DNA of 64,000 nucleotides from NCBI GenBank assembly GCA_021816775.1, contig JAKAXA010000006.1, forward strand, positions 99,254 to 163,253. Direction: 5' to 3'. The notes beneath the pieces were generated by a model. That model worked only from the letters and a program-made list of their open reading frames with translations, ran no database searches and was not told the DNA's origin. The DNA comes from Pseudomonadota bacterium (lineage in GTDB: Bacteria; Pseudomonadota; Gammaproteobacteria; Steroidobacterales; Steroidobacteraceae). Position numbers and translations under genes: made by a program. This document shows positions 21,016 to 30,299 of this stretch, in pieces (position 1 is the first letter of the stretch; every line of letters starts with the position of its first letter).

Positions 21016-22251
21016 TCAGTGGACGACGTTGCCGAGCTGGAAGATCGGCAGGTACATGGCGATGACGAGCCCGCCGACGATGACGCCGAGGATCACCATG
21101 ATCAGCGGCTCGAGCAGGCTCGACATCGCATCCACCGCGTTGTCGACCTCCGCCTCGTAGAACACGGCCACCTTGCCCGCCATCTCATCGAGCGAGCCGG
21201 CCTCCTCGCCGACCGCGATCATCTGCACGACCATGTTGGGGAAGATGCCCTGCGATTCCATGGCGCGCTGCAGGCGCTGCCCCGTGGCGACCTCGTCGCG
21301 CATCTTCAGCACGGCATTCTCGTAGATGATGTTGCCGGTGGCGCCGGCCACGGACTCGAGCGCCTCGACCAGCGGCACGCCCGCGGCGAACATGGTCGAG
21401 AGTGTGCGCGCGTAGCGCGAAATAGCCGCCTTGTTGAGAATGGGGCCGATGATCGGAATCTTGAGCGACAGGCGGTCGAGGACCTCGCGCATCTTGCGCG
21501 AGCGCTTCTGGAAGTAGATGAACACCCAGGCTGCGATGCCGAGGCCGATGGCGATGAAAATGCCCTGGTGGCGGACCGCGTTGGATATGTGGATGACGAA
21601 CATGGTGAACGCCGGCAGGTTCGCGCCGAAGCCCTTGAACAGCTTCTGGAACTCCGGGATCACGAAAATCATCAGCACCGTGGTCACGATCGCGGCGACG
21701 ATGAGCACCGCGGCCGGATAAAAGAGCGCCTTCTTGACCTTCTTCTTGGTTGCCTCGGATTTTTCCTTATACGTCGCGATCTTGTCGAGCAGGGTGTCGA
21801 GCGCGCCCGCCTGCTCGCCGGCGCGCACCAGGTTGACGAACAGATCATCGAAATACAGCGGGTGCTTGGCCAGTGCTTCGTGCAGCGAGGTGCCGGACTC
21901 GACATCCGCTTTGACGGCGAGAATGAGGTTGCGCAGCGAGGGCTTGTCGACGCCGCTCGCGACGATCTCGAAGGACTGCACCATGGGGATGCCGGCAATC
22001 AGCATGGTGGCGAGCTGGCGGCTGAACACTGCGATGTCGGCGGCATTGACCTTGCCGCCCTTCAGGCTGTCGCGCTTGCGGCGGATGCGCAGTGGCGCGA
22101 TGCCCTGCCGCCGCAGCTCTGCGCGCACGGCGCTTTCGTCGGGGGCCATGGTGTTGCCCTTGACACGCTGGCCGCGCTTGTCGCGGCCTTCCCATAGGAA
22201 AGGGACGTCGGGCTTGGGAGTCTTGAGGGTCGCGGAAATTGCCGTGGCCAT
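21016..22251 (-). CDS. pilC: Type IV pilus inner-membrane platform protein PilC
   Basis: Polytopic platform protein of the type IV pilus, working with PilB. 411 residues from the ATG at 22251: two repeated T2SSF domains (about 75-200 and 275-400), each ending in a membrane helix, with FSRQLATMLIAGIP and the matching YARTLSTMFAAGVP repeat. The open frame extends further upstream but only overlaps the pilB end. It is separated from pilB by 17 bases. Confidence 0.95.
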   Translation of the reverse strand: MATAISATLKTPKPDVPFLWEGRDKRGQRVKGNTMAPDESAVRAELRRQGIAPLRIRRKRDSLKGGKVNAADIAVFSRQLATMLIAGIPMVQSFEIVASGVDKPSLRNLILAVKADVESGTSLHEALAKHPLYFDDLFVNLVRAGEQAGALDTLLDKIATYKEKSEATKKKVKKALFYPAAVLIVAAIVTTVLMIFVIPEFQKLFKGFGANLPAFTMFVIHISNAVRHQGIFIAIGLGIAAWVFIYFQKRSRKMREVLDRLSLKIPIIGPILNKAAISRYARTLSTMFAAGVPLVEALESVAGATGNIIYENAVLKMRDEVATGQRLQRAMESQGIFPNMVVQMIAVGEEAGSLDEMAGKVAVFYEAEVDNAVDAMSSLLEPLIMVILGVIVGGLVIAMYLPIFQLGNVVH

Positions 22252-22268
22252 GGATTTGCTGCCCTGCG

Positions 22269-24011
22269 TCAGTCGATGGTGACGCTGTTGATTTCCTCGA
22301 GACTGGTGATGCCCGCCTTGACCTTCTCCAGGCCGGCGCGGCGCAAATCCCAGATGCCCTCGCGCGCGGCCTGATCGCCGATCTCCACTGCGCTGCCGCC
22401 GGCGAGAATGATGCGGGCGATCGCATCGGTGACCGGCATGACCTGGTAGATGCCCGTGCGGCCCTTGTAGCCGTCGGTGCAGCTCGAGCAGCCGATCGGG
22501 CCGAAGATCTTCTGCCCCGCCCGCACGTCGTCCGCGCTGAATCCTTCCTTCAGCAGCGCCTCGGAGGGGATGTCGAGCGGCTGCTTGCACTGATTGCACA
22601 GCCGCCGCGCCAGCCGCTGCGCGATGATCAGGCTCACCGACGTGGCGATGGCATAGGGCTTCACGCCCATGTCCACAAGGCGGGTCAGTGTCTGCTGCGC
22701 GTCGTTGGTGTGCAGCGTGGAAAGCACCAAGTGGCCGGTCTGAGCTGCTTTGATGGCGATTTCCGCGGTTTCGAGGTCACGGATTTCGCCGACCATGATG
22801 ACATCCGGGTCCTGGCGCAGGAACGCGCGCATGGCCGCCGCGAAGGTCAGGCCCACCTTGGGATTGATGTTGACCTGGTTGACGCCGGGCAGGTTGATTT
22901 CCGCCGGGTCCTCCGCGGTGGAGATATTGGTCCCCTCGCGGTTGAGGAGGTTGAGCCCCGTATACAACGAGACGGTCTTGCCGCTGCCGGTGGGGCCGGT
23001 CACCAGGATCATGCCCTGGGGCTTGGCCAGATATTGCTCGTAGAGGGTCTTCTGGAACGGCTCGTAGCCGAGCGAGTCGATCCCGAGCCTCGCCTGCGAG
23101 GCATCGAGGATACGCATCACCACCTTCTCGCCGAACAGCGTCGGGCAGGTGCTGACGCGGAAGTCGATGCCGCGGCTCTTCGAGAGCTTCATCTTGATGC
23201 GCCCGTCCTGGGGCACGCGCCGCTCGGCGATGTCGAGCCGCGCCATGACCTTGAGCCGCGCCGCGAGCTTCCCGCCAAGCTGGACCGGAGCCTGAGCGAC
23301 TTCTTTCAGCACGCCGTCCATGCGCACTCGCACGCGGTAGGTCTTCTCATACGGCTCGAAATGGATGTCCGAGGCCCCGCGCCGGATGGCGTCGACCATC
23401 ACCTTGTTGACGAAGCGCACGATCGGGGCGTCTTCGACATCATCTCGCCCGATGCGCTCCTCGATCTCATCTTCGCCGCCGCTGACCTCCAGGCTCTCCA
23501 GGTCGACGTCACCTTCGCTGGTGAACGCCGTGATCTGGTTGTCCGCCTGCTCGATGGCCTTGTCGATGGCCCCCTGGAGCTTGTCGTCATCGACGACCAC
23601 CACCTCGATGCTGAGGCTGGTCTGGAACTTGATCTCGTCGATCGCATGCAGATGTGTCGGGTCGGCGACGCCCAGGAAGAGCTTCTTGCCGCGGCGGAAG
23701 AGCGGCAGCACGCGATGCTTGGCCACGAGCTTGTCACTGACCAGCCGGACCGTCTCAGGCTCCAGAGTGATGGCATCGAGGTCGAGCACGGGCACCCCGA
23801 ACTCGTTCGAGGCCGCCACCGCGATGTCCCGCGCCTGGGCCGCGCCGCTCTCGACGAGCTGGGTCACGAGCGCGATCTTGCGCTCCTTGGCGGTGTTCAG
23901 TGCCTCGAGGACCGTCGCCTCTTCGACCACCCCGTCCTGGACGAGGCGCTGAGGCAGGCCGCCGAGCCCGGTGCGTGGCCCCCCGAGCGCTGCAGAGACG
24001 TTGTCGTTCAT
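22269..24011 (-). CDS. pilB: Type IV pilus extension ATPase PilB
   Basis: Hexameric cytoplasmic ATPase powering pilus assembly. 580 residues: N-terminal MshE-type domain, Walker A GPTGSGKT near 340, an Asp box, Walker B DPDVIMVGEIRD near 405, a His box (LSTLHTNDA), and the C-terminal zinc cysteines CNQC and CSSC typical of GspE/PilB. It is the first gene of the pilB-pilC-pilD-coaE-zapD-yacG run. Confidence 0.96.
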   Translation of the reverse strand: MNDNVSAALGGPRTGLGGLPQRLVQDGVVEEATVLEALNTAKERKIALVTQLVESGAAQARDIAVAASNEFGVPVLDLDAITLEPETVRLVSDKLVAKHRVLPLFRRGKKLFLGVADPTHLHAIDEIKFQTSLSIEVVVVDDDKLQGAIDKAIEQADNQITAFTSEGDVDLESLEVSGGEDEIEERIGRDDVEDAPIVRFVNKVMVDAIRRGASDIHFEPYEKTYRVRVRMDGVLKEVAQAPVQLGGKLAARLKVMARLDIAERRVPQDGRIKMKLSKSRGIDFRVSTCPTLFGEKVVMRILDASQARLGIDSLGYEPFQKTLYEQYLAKPQGMILVTGPTGSGKTVSLYTGLNLLNREGTNISTAEDPAEINLPGVNQVNINPKVGLTFAAAMRAFLRQDPDVIMVGEIRDLETAEIAIKAAQTGHLVLSTLHTNDAQQTLTRLVDMGVKPYAIATSVSLIIAQRLARRLCNQCKQPLDIPSEALLKEGFSADDVRAGQKIFGPIGCSSCTDGYKGRTGIYQVMPVTDAIARIILAGGSAVEIGDQAAREGIWDLRRAGLEKVKAGITSLEEINSVTID

Positions 24012-24134
24012 GGACTTAAGAGGGTCCGATTCGATCTGCGGGGCTCAAGTGTACCGAAGCCGGCGGCGCCGGCAATTGTCAAATGTGCGCCGATGGTCGC
24101 ACAGACCATCCCTCCTCACCGTGACTGGGCTCCC

Positions 24135-24165
24135 AAAAAAAAGGAGCCCCCGCAGAGCGGGGGCT
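24135..24165 (-). terminator. Rho-independent terminator of pilA
   Basis: On the minus strand AGCCCCCGC, loop TCT, GCGGGGGCT (positions 24165-24045 equivalent plus-strand arms 24045+100: 24145-24153 and 24157-24165) forms a perfect 9-bp stem, followed by CC and eight T residues (plus-strand A-run 24135-24142). It begins 30 bases after the pilA stop and explains why pilA is a separate transcript from pilB. Confidence 0.92.
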
Positions 24166-24195
24166 ATCGAGGTCCATCGAGACAAGGGAATTAAA

Positions 24196-24705
24196 TTAGT
24201 CGCAGATGTTCGGCAGGTAGGCCGGATTGGTCGTGTAAACCGATCCGTTCGCAGGCGCTGTGCCGCCGGTCACCATATTCAGGTTGGCAATGGTCGCTAC
24301 CGTCGACGTGGCATCATCGCAAACCCAGGTGATGTCGCCATTCTGGGACGAGTAGGCTGTCCAGACCACGGTTTTGCCCGAGATATTCGCGTTGGCGTTG
24401 GGGCCATACGTGACGGTGATCTGGCCCGGTGCGGAGAACGCAACGCTGCTCACGTAAGTACCCGAAATCGTGCTAGTGACTCCGAGGTCCGTGTTCGTGG
24501 CGCAGGGGGCCGCCGCCGTGCCGTGATCGGCATAGCATTCATCGAACGCGGTCTCCAGGCCTCCGATCAGCGACGAGCCTTCGGTGACCTGCGCGCGAAT
24601 CGTGTAATTCTGATAGGCCGGAATGGCGATGGCCGCCAGGATGCCGATGATCGCGATCACGATCATCAACTCGATCAGGGTAAAGCCCTTTTGCAACGAT
24701 TTCAT
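24196..24705 (-). CDS. pilA: Type IVa major pilin PilA
   Basis: Pilus subunit. 169-residue prepilin with the short leader MKSLQKG before the cleavage site [18 protein letters not shown]; Glu5 of the mature protein and the hydrophobic alpha-1 spine are present. Cysteines lie at about 57 and 67 and again in WVCDD and NICD near the C-terminus, the last two forming the likely D-loop disulphide. A GAGGAG ribosome-binding site precedes the ATG at 24705. Own sigma-54 promoter and terminator. Confidence 0.96.
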   Translation of the reverse strand: MKSLQKGFTLIELMIVIAIIGILAAIAIPAYQNYTIRAQVTEGSSLIGGLETAFDECYADHGTAAAPCATNTDLGVTSTISGTYVSSVAFSAPGQITVTYGPNANANISGKTVVWTAYSSQNGDITWVCDDATSTVATIANLNMVTGGTAPANGSVYTTNPAYLPNICD

Positions 24706-24776
24706 GAACTTGACTCCTCAAGCAACAGTGATTGTTCTTGCCCAGAGGCGCAACGGGCGCCTGCTGACGCGTATGA

Positions 24777-24792
24777 AGCAAGCAGCGTGCCA
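24777..24792 (-). promoter_or_regulatory. Sigma-54 (RpoN) promoter of pilA
   Basis: The minus strand reads TGGCACGCTGCTTGCT: a -24 TGGCAC, five bases, then a -12 TTGCT, matching the sigma-54 consensus exactly. It predicts a leader of about 60 bases before the pilA ATG. PilR/PilS, the regulator pair that drives RpoN-dependent pilA in Pseudomonas and relatives, is encoded at 32.3-35.4 kb. Confidence 0.85.
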
Positions 24793-25135
24793 ATGAAGTC
24801 GAACAGGGATAACTATCTGTTTTTGAAAGCTCTCTGTGCGAGGAACCGCAGTGCCTATGTTAAGCCAAATTCCATGGGGTGACCTCTTCAGGCCTTGTGC
24901 GGGTCAAGAAGTGACGCAAATTGTCACTTTGTGCGCCCTTGCACAGACACTTGTCTGCTGAGCAGCTACGCCACTGGTCAAGCGCGAGCGTATTGACATG
25001 AGCCGCCGTGAATCGCAGCGCTTTGGCGTCGCGGGTGCAATTGTGATCGGCCGCACTGCTTCCCGGCCTGCGTGCTGACAGTGAGCGGATGATCCGCTAG
25101 CTTCTGGTAGATCGAGTCGCCGTCTATACCTCGCT
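24793..25135. other. pilA upstream regulatory region, no gene
   Basis: No supported coding frame between the pilA promoter and the sulfotransferase start. A dyad GTGAC (24911-24915), seven bases, GTCAC (24923-24927) lies about 130 bases upstream of the sigma-54 promoter, a typical enhancer distance. It includes TGTC, a core reported in PilR sites, so PilR binding is a possibility only. Confidence 0.4.
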
Positions 25136-27037
25136 ATGATTCTTGAGTGGTTCAATGCACGTGAGGCCGTTGCTGCCGGTACAACATTGGCCGAGTACGT
25201 CCAGTCAGACGCACTAGCGGCAACGAGGCACAAGCAGGCGCGAGCCGGCAGTACCGGACCAGGTATCCAGAGCTTTCTGCGCCGGGCCGCGCGCGAGACG
25301 CGCTCGCTCAGGCTGAACTTATTCAAGCGAGCAAAGCTGCTGGCGGCATTCCGATCGAGGCTGCTCGCACAGGGTCTGGATCAGAATACCGCCGACGAGC
25401 TTACGCACCTGTTGGTCGTGCAGCTTTCCGGCAGGAAGCATTCGCAGGTTCCTGACAGCAGCGTCCGGAGCGGGTCTGTCGAATCAGGGTCGTCGCGGCA
25501 TGTTCCCACGCTTCTAGCTGAAGCTGACTCGAGATTCGCGGAAGGTAAGCACACCGAGACCGCCGATCGACTGCGAGAAGTGCTCGAAATTGCGCCTCGA
25601 CTCGCGATTGCGCACGCCAACTTGGGCGTGACGCTGTGCAGGTTGGGCAAATTTGGCGAGGCGGAGCAGGAACTGCGACGTGCCATAGAGCTCAAGCCCA
25701 ATTGCGCGGCGGCGCAATTGGCTCTGGGTACCTTGCTTCGAGCCAAGGGAGACATATCGGCGTCTGAGATCGCGCTACGCCGAGCAGTCAAGCAGGATCC
25801 GCGCGATTCGCAGGCTCTGGTCGACCTTGGTATTACGCTCGGCATGCAAAGTCGACTCAGTGACGCGAGAAGTTGCATTGAGAAGGCACTGCGCCTAACG
25901 CCCGGGGGTGCGAGCGCGCTCTGTGGACTCGGCTGGCTGACGAGCAGGGAGGGCCGATTCGAAGAGGCGGAGAGGCTTTATCGGCGTGCGCTCGAGAGCG
26001 ATCCGCGAAAGGCGGTCGCGTGGGCAGCGCTGGTTCAACTGCGACCCATGAAGATTGCGGATCAGGATTGGCTCGATGGAGCCGAGCAGGTCCTCGAGAG
26101 CGGCACGCCGCTGCTGGAAGAAGCAAAGTTGCGCTTTGCGATGGGAAAGTATTTCGACGATCTTCAGAAATATTCTCGTGCATTCGAGCAGTATAAGCGT
26201 GCAAACGAACTGCAGAAGCTGCTCGCAGCTCCATATGACAGGACTGCGCGCACGAGGTTTGTCGACGAAATGATCCGCGTTTACACGCGGGAGAAAGTGA
26301 CGCACTTGGCAGAGGGCGCAAGCGACTCTGAACGTCCGATCTTCGTCACCGGTATGATGCGTTCCGGCACCTCTCTGGTGGAGCAGATCATCGCTTCGCA
26401 TCCTAGAGCGGCCGGGGCCGGTGAGCTGGATTTTTGGAATACCACGGCGCACAAGCGTCCGGACCTCAGGCAGCGCGAAGAGCATGATGCATCATTTACG
26501 CGAAAGCTCGCGGCTTTGTATCTGAAAGTGCTGAACAGGCATTCCACGGATGCATCGCGTGTTGTGGACAAAGCCACATTCAATTCCGATCACTTGGGAC
26601 TCATACATAAGGTTTTCCCCAGAGCGCGCATACTCTACTTGCGCCGGGATCCAATCGACACCTGTCTGTCCTGCTACTTCCAGGACTTCGCCAACGCGGC
26701 GGCGTTCACCATGGACCTCGGCGATCTCGCCCATTACTACCGCGAGCACCACCGCCTCGTGTCGCACTGGCGCGCCGTTCTGCCCAAGGACGTGTTTCTG
26801 GAGGTGCCCTATGCGGAACTCGTGGCCGACCCGGAACGCTGGAGCCGGCGCATCATCGAGTTCATCGGCCTGGAGTGGGACCCGAAGGTCCTCGAGTTCG
26901 AGAAGACCGAGCGTGCGGTGCTGACGGCGAGCAACTGGCAGGTGCGCCAGAAGATGTATTCGAGCTCGGTCGGTCGCTGGAAGAACTACCAGAAGTACAT
27001 TGGACCGTTGCTGAAGCTGCATGACCTCTCTCCCTGA
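25136..27037 (+). CDS. TPR-containing sulfotransferase
   Basis: Probable PAPS-dependent sulfotransferase of the Sulfotransfer_3 type with N-terminal tetratricopeptide repeats. 633 residues: an N-terminal region (1-110) ending in a helical FKRAKLLAAFRSRLL segment, about five TPRs at 125-290, then the sulfotransferase domain. The 5'-phosphosulfate loop is FVTGMMRSGTSLVEQ (about 401-415) and the 3'-phosphate motif is LRRDPIDTCLSCYFQDF (about 505). Codon use is visibly less GC-rich up to about 26,640 and then matches the rest of the genome. Its position beside pilA suggests, but does not show, action on pilin or a surface glycan. Confidence 0.88.
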   Translation: MILEWFNAREAVAAGTTLAEYVQSDALAATRHKQARAGSTGPGIQSFLRRAARETRSLRLNLFKRAKLLAAFRSRLLAQGLDQNTADELTHLLVVQLSGRKHSQVPDSSVRSGSVESGSSRHVPTLLAEADSRFAEGKHTETADRLREVLEIAPRLAIAHANLGVTLCRLGKFGEAEQELRRAIELKPNCAAAQLALGTLLRAKGDISASEIALRRAVKQDPRDSQALVDLGITLGMQSRLSDARSCIEKALRLTPGGASALCGLGWLTSREGRFEEAERLYRRALESDPRKAVAWAALVQLRPMKIADQDWLDGAEQVLESGTPLLEEAKLRFAMGKYFDDLQKYSRAFEQYKRANELQKLLAAPYDRTARTRFVDEMIRVYTREKVTHLAEGASDSERPIFVTGMMRSGTSLVEQIIASHPRAAGAGELDFWNTTAHKRPDLRQREEHDASFTRKLAALYLKVLNRHSTDASRVVDKATFNSDHLGLIHKVFPRARILYLRRDPIDTCLSCYFQDFANAAAFTMDLGDLAHYYREHHRLVSHWRAVLPKDVFLEVPYAELVADPERWSRRIIEFIGLEWDPKVLEFEKTERAVLTASNWQVRQKMYSSSVGRWKNYQKYIGPLLKLHDLSP

Positions 27038-27596
27038 GACCGCTCCACTGCGGCGGCGATTTTCTCGCGACAGGATCGGCCGGTTCGCGGCAATCGACTT
27101 CGAGACGGCCAATCAGCGCGCCGACAGCGCGTGCGCTGTCGGCATCGTCGTCGTTTCAGAGGATCGCATCGTCGATCGTATCTATCATTTGATACGGCCA
27201 ACGAGCCGGGAGTTCGTTTTCACTCACGTACACGGTTTGACGTGGTCGGACGTACGTGCTGCGCCGGCTTTCGATGAGATTTGGCCCGCAATTCAGGAAC
27301 GCATGGGCGCAGTGCAGTTTCTGGCCGCACACAACGCGGCATTCGACCGCAACGTGCTGAGCGGCTGCTGTGCGGCCTTTGGACTGCCGGCGGTCCGGCA
27401 TCCGTTCGTGTGCACGGTGAAGGTCGCCCGGCAGGTCTGGAATATCCGCCCAACTCGGCTGCCCGACGTCTGTGGGCGGCTGCGGATTTCCCTGCGGCAT
27501 CACCATGCCGAGTCCGACGCGGAAGCCTGTGCGCGAATCGTGATCGCGGCGGCGGCGGCCGGGTGGAATCCGCCCGGCGGCGGCAGTACGTCATGA
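27021..27596 (+). CDS. DEDDh 3'-5' exonuclease (DnaQ-like)
   Basis: Probable exonuclease of the DNA polymerase III epsilon/RNase T fold. 191 residues with Exo I FAAIDFETA (about 22-30), Exo II HNAAFDRNVL (about 105) and Exo III HAESDAEAC (about 157), giving the DEDDh catalytic set. The start ATG at 27021 overlaps the sulfotransferase 3' end by 17 bases. Not the replicative DnaQ by length. The 272 bases after it contain no supported gene. Confidence 0.85.
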   Translation: MTSLPETAPLRRRFSRDRIGRFAAIDFETANQRADSACAVGIVVVSEDRIVDRIYHLIRPTSREFVFTHVHGLTWSDVRAAPAFDEIWPAIQERMGAVQFLAAHNAAFDRNVLSGCCAAFGLPAVRHPFVCTVKVARQVWNIRPTRLPDVCGRLRISLRHHHAESDAEACARIVIAAAAAGWNPPGGGSTS

Positions 27597-27868
27597 CGGC
27601 TGCGGCGACTGCGCCGGCGGGTGATCGCGCTTGGTCCGGCGCATGAGCCTGGTGCGGTGAAGGTCGGGCGAGCGGGTCATCGGCCGAGCGAAAGCCGCGC
27701 GCGCCGTGGCAATCGGCACCTCTGACGATCAGCGCGGCGCAAAGTGGCCCCGGTCCGCGCTGTCCCGCAGCGCAGGTCTCGCGGCTCGATTTGGCGGTAT
27801 CGTTGCATGGGCACACCCGCGCCTTGTACGATGGCTCGGGTCAATACCTTCCAGGGTAAAGCGTTGGC

Positions 27869-28990
27869 ATGAAGCAAGCGTCGCTGTTTTCGGATGATAG
27901 CCCCGCCGGCGCGGGGCGCTCGACGCTCGTGCCGGTCATTTCGAGGCGCTCGCGGCCGCTGAGCCCCGCGCAGCGGCGCTTCAACGCGCTGATGGAGCGG
28001 ATCGAGACGCTGCGTGCCGAACTCGAACGCTGGCAGAGCTTCACGGACGTCCACCTGCGGCGAATCGCCACCGAGCTCGCGCCGCGCGCGGCGAAGCTGC
28101 GCGAGCAGCAGACCGAACTTGCCCGGCTGCTCGATCGCCAGATCACACATCCGGCGCTCGGCAGACGCAATCGCGAGCCGTTGCGCGAACTGCTGCTCGG
28201 GTTGCTCACCGAGATGCTCGAAGAGGAGGAGAGCCCCGAGCTCCTCGCCCTCTACGACCGTTACGCTCCCACCGCTCGCGCCGACGAGGAGCGCATGGGT
28301 TTCGAGCTGCTGCGCGCCATGGCCGAAGCGCTGCCCGTGGACCTCGATGCTTACGAGGGAGAGCCGAGCGCAGAGGCCCTGGCCGCCTGGCTGAATGAAA
28401 CGATGGGAGAGGAGCCGCCGCGGCGGCGCGGGCGGGCCAAGACGGCGGCCGAGGACTGCGGAAAAGGTGCCCGCGAACTGGACTCGCACGCCCTGCGTAC
28501 CGTGTTCCGGCGGCTGGCGAGCAAGCTGCACCCGGATCGGGAATCCGATGCCGGTGAGCATCAACGCAAGACGGTGCTCATGCAGGAGTTGAACGCGGCG
28601 TACGCCTCGGGAGATCTGCTGCGTGTCCTCGAGCTGCAGCACAGCGTCGATGCGCGGGCGGCCGATGCGCTCGCCGAGTTGGATGATGCGCAGCTGAAGC
28701 CTTATCTCGCCGTGTTGCAGCGCCAAGCCAAGCGCCTGCGCGAGCAGGTCGATGCGCTGATCGCGCCCTTCATGGCGGCGTTCCCCGGCCGGCCCCCGCG
28801 CTCGATGACGCCGGGCGGCCTGCAACGGGAGTTCGAGCGGGCGCTGGTGGAGCTCGCGCACGTGCAGCGCTGCGTCGCTGAGGATCTCGAGCGGTTCGCG
28901 GACATTCATCGGTTGCGCGAGGCGCTCGAGGCGGCGCGGCGCGAAGAGTCAGGCACGCGCCGGCCCCGCAAGCGCAGCCGCCGTCGCTGA
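27869..28990 (+). CDS. J-domain-like protein of unknown role
   Basis: 373 residues, soluble, highly charged. A helical N-terminal half (about 35-190) precedes a J-domain-like segment at about 205-252 that contains the diagnostic HPD tripeptide (FRRLASKLHPDRES, then LMQELNAAYASGDL), suggesting cooperation with DnaK. The C-terminal helix-rich part ends in a basic RRPRKRSRRR tail. No cysteine-rich DnaJ region, so it is not DnaJ itself. An AGGGT-like ribosome-binding site precedes the ATG. Confidence 0.72.
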   Translation: MKQASLFSDDSPAGAGRSTLVPVISRRSRPLSPAQRRFNALMERIETLRAELERWQSFTDVHLRRIATELAPRAAKLREQQTELARLLDRQITHPALGRRNREPLRELLLGLLTEMLEEEESPELLALYDRYAPTARADEERMGFELLRAMAEALPVDLDAYEGEPSAEALAAWLNETMGEEPPRRRGRAKTAAEDCGKGARELDSHALRTVFRRLASKLHPDRESDAGEHQRKTVLMQELNAAYASGDLLRVLELQHSVDARAADALAELDDAQLKPYLAVLQRQAKRLREQVDALIAPFMAAFPGRPPRSMTPGGLQREFERALVELAHVQRCVAEDLERFADIHRLREALEAARREESGTRRPRKRSRRR

Positions 28991-29882
28991 GGGGTGCCGT
29001 TCAGAGCGGCGAGCGGGTGCGGCGGACCCGTCAATGAGAAGTTTGCCCTGACTCACCGGCGGCAAGATCCCGTACGGCCACGGTCGATTGCGGGTACTCG
29101 GGGAACCTGGGGTAGAACTGCCTCCAGCAGTTCGAGCACGTCGTGAGCCTCCCGGCCGTCTCCTCCCAGGTCCGCTTCATCGGGGGCCCCATCCCCAGGT
29201 CTCGGATCACCTGTGGTAAGGCCAGCTGCTGCGTCCACGGCGGGTCCGCCCACCCAGGGAGGCGCGCTGGCGAGACCTTCGGACCAGCGCGGACCGCGCG
29301 CACGGCGATGCGCGAGCAGCCCAGCGCCCGCTCAGTCTCCCGCCTCTCACCACACGGCTCTGTGCCGTGGATGGGTGTCGATTCGCGATTGCGGCGGCCG
29401 CGGCGCAGTGGAGTCCAGAGAGCCGCGGTGAATCGTCGTGAGGGGCGCGCTGCAAAGCCGCCTTCGCGCACGCGAGGTGACGAGAGAATCGAGAAGGCGC
29501 CTTGGGCGGTCTTGTCCCCCGGCGCCCATCGTCCCTTGCGCTGCGCGGCGATGCGCGAGCCGAGAACCGACCGGCCTCGCGGTGGATGTGCCGGACGAAG
29601 GGGCCGCCAACTGAAAATGCGCCCCGCATCTTCAGTTTCGCGCGCCAATTTGTTCAATATTTTCGCGTGCTGCGCCACGGGTCTGGCGGGTACTCGCGGC
29701 GCGCCTTGCATCGCGATCCCGCACTGCCGATGGGTATACCGAAGACGACTGCGCGCCCGCAAAGGCGGTGTTCAGGAACGGGCCGCCTGTTCAACGAGCA
29801 CTTTTGAAGACAGGCGGTGGGGTTTAAGCGTCGATTTTCGACCCGCCGACCCGCGCCGCTAAAGGACCGCCGACAGCTCGAT
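28991..29882. other. Gene-free stretch, probably decayed accessory DNA
   Basis: About 890 bases with open frames on both strands but none resembling a known family. A minus-strand frame ending at 29031 has a single CSNC motif and plausible codon use over its last 60 codons, but has no clear start. A 15-base string CGGCGATGCGCGAGC occurs twice (near 29306 and 29548). Confidence 0.45.
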
Positions 29883-30299
29883 CTAGGCGGCCGTTCTCTC
29901 GACCAGTGTGCGCGTCCCGTGTCCCGGATTCGCCACTCGCCGCGTACGCACCAAGCTCTTACGTTCCAGCAGCGCGACATCCCGCCTGACCGCCGATGGA
30001 TCACGAGAAAGCGCGGCCGCGAGCGCGAAGATCGCCATGGCGTGTTGGTCGGTCTCTTGCAACCGCCGCACGCGGGCGGGAGTGATGACCGCCAGCAAGC
30101 CCGCAGGGTCCTCGAACGATACCGTCAAACCCGGCTCGAGCCGCTCGCCACGGTCGAGCGCTCGGGCCTTGGCGCGCATGCGCGAGAAGAACCGGTCCAT
30201 GGACTCGACACCGACGCGAATCGTGACGCCACGGCTAGATGTCGCGGCCGTGGGGGTCCTTGCGGACCTCCGCTTCGAAGCGCGTTTCGATGCTTTCAT
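29883..30299 (-). CDS. TumA-like HTH antitoxin
   Basis: Predicted DNA-binding antitoxin that would neutralise and regulate the upstream TumE-like toxin. The family core starts at VTIRVGVES, passes through GLTVSFEDPAGLLAVITPARV and ends in a MarR-like winged helix (ALSRDPSAVRRDVALLERKSLV). The start is uncertain: ATG 30299 overlaps tumE by 65 bases; ATG 30200 would lack the VTIRVG strand. Downstream of and translationally linked to the toxin gene. Confidence 0.7.
   Translation of the reverse strand: MKASKRASKRRSARTPTAATSSRGVTIRVGVESMDRFFSRMRAKARALDRGERLEPGLTVSFEDPAGLLAVITPARVRRLQETDQHAMAIFALAAALSRDPSAVRRDVALLERKSLVRTRRVANPGHGTRTLVERTAA

Noticed and set aside
24904..25326. 140-codon minus frame upstream of pilA
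   Set aside because: No family resemblance. It overlaps the sulfotransferase 5' end and the pilA control region.
29143..29862. 239-codon plus frame and the overlapping minus frames
   Set aside because: Low-information Arg/Ser-rich translations on both strands with no motifs, so treated as non-coding.
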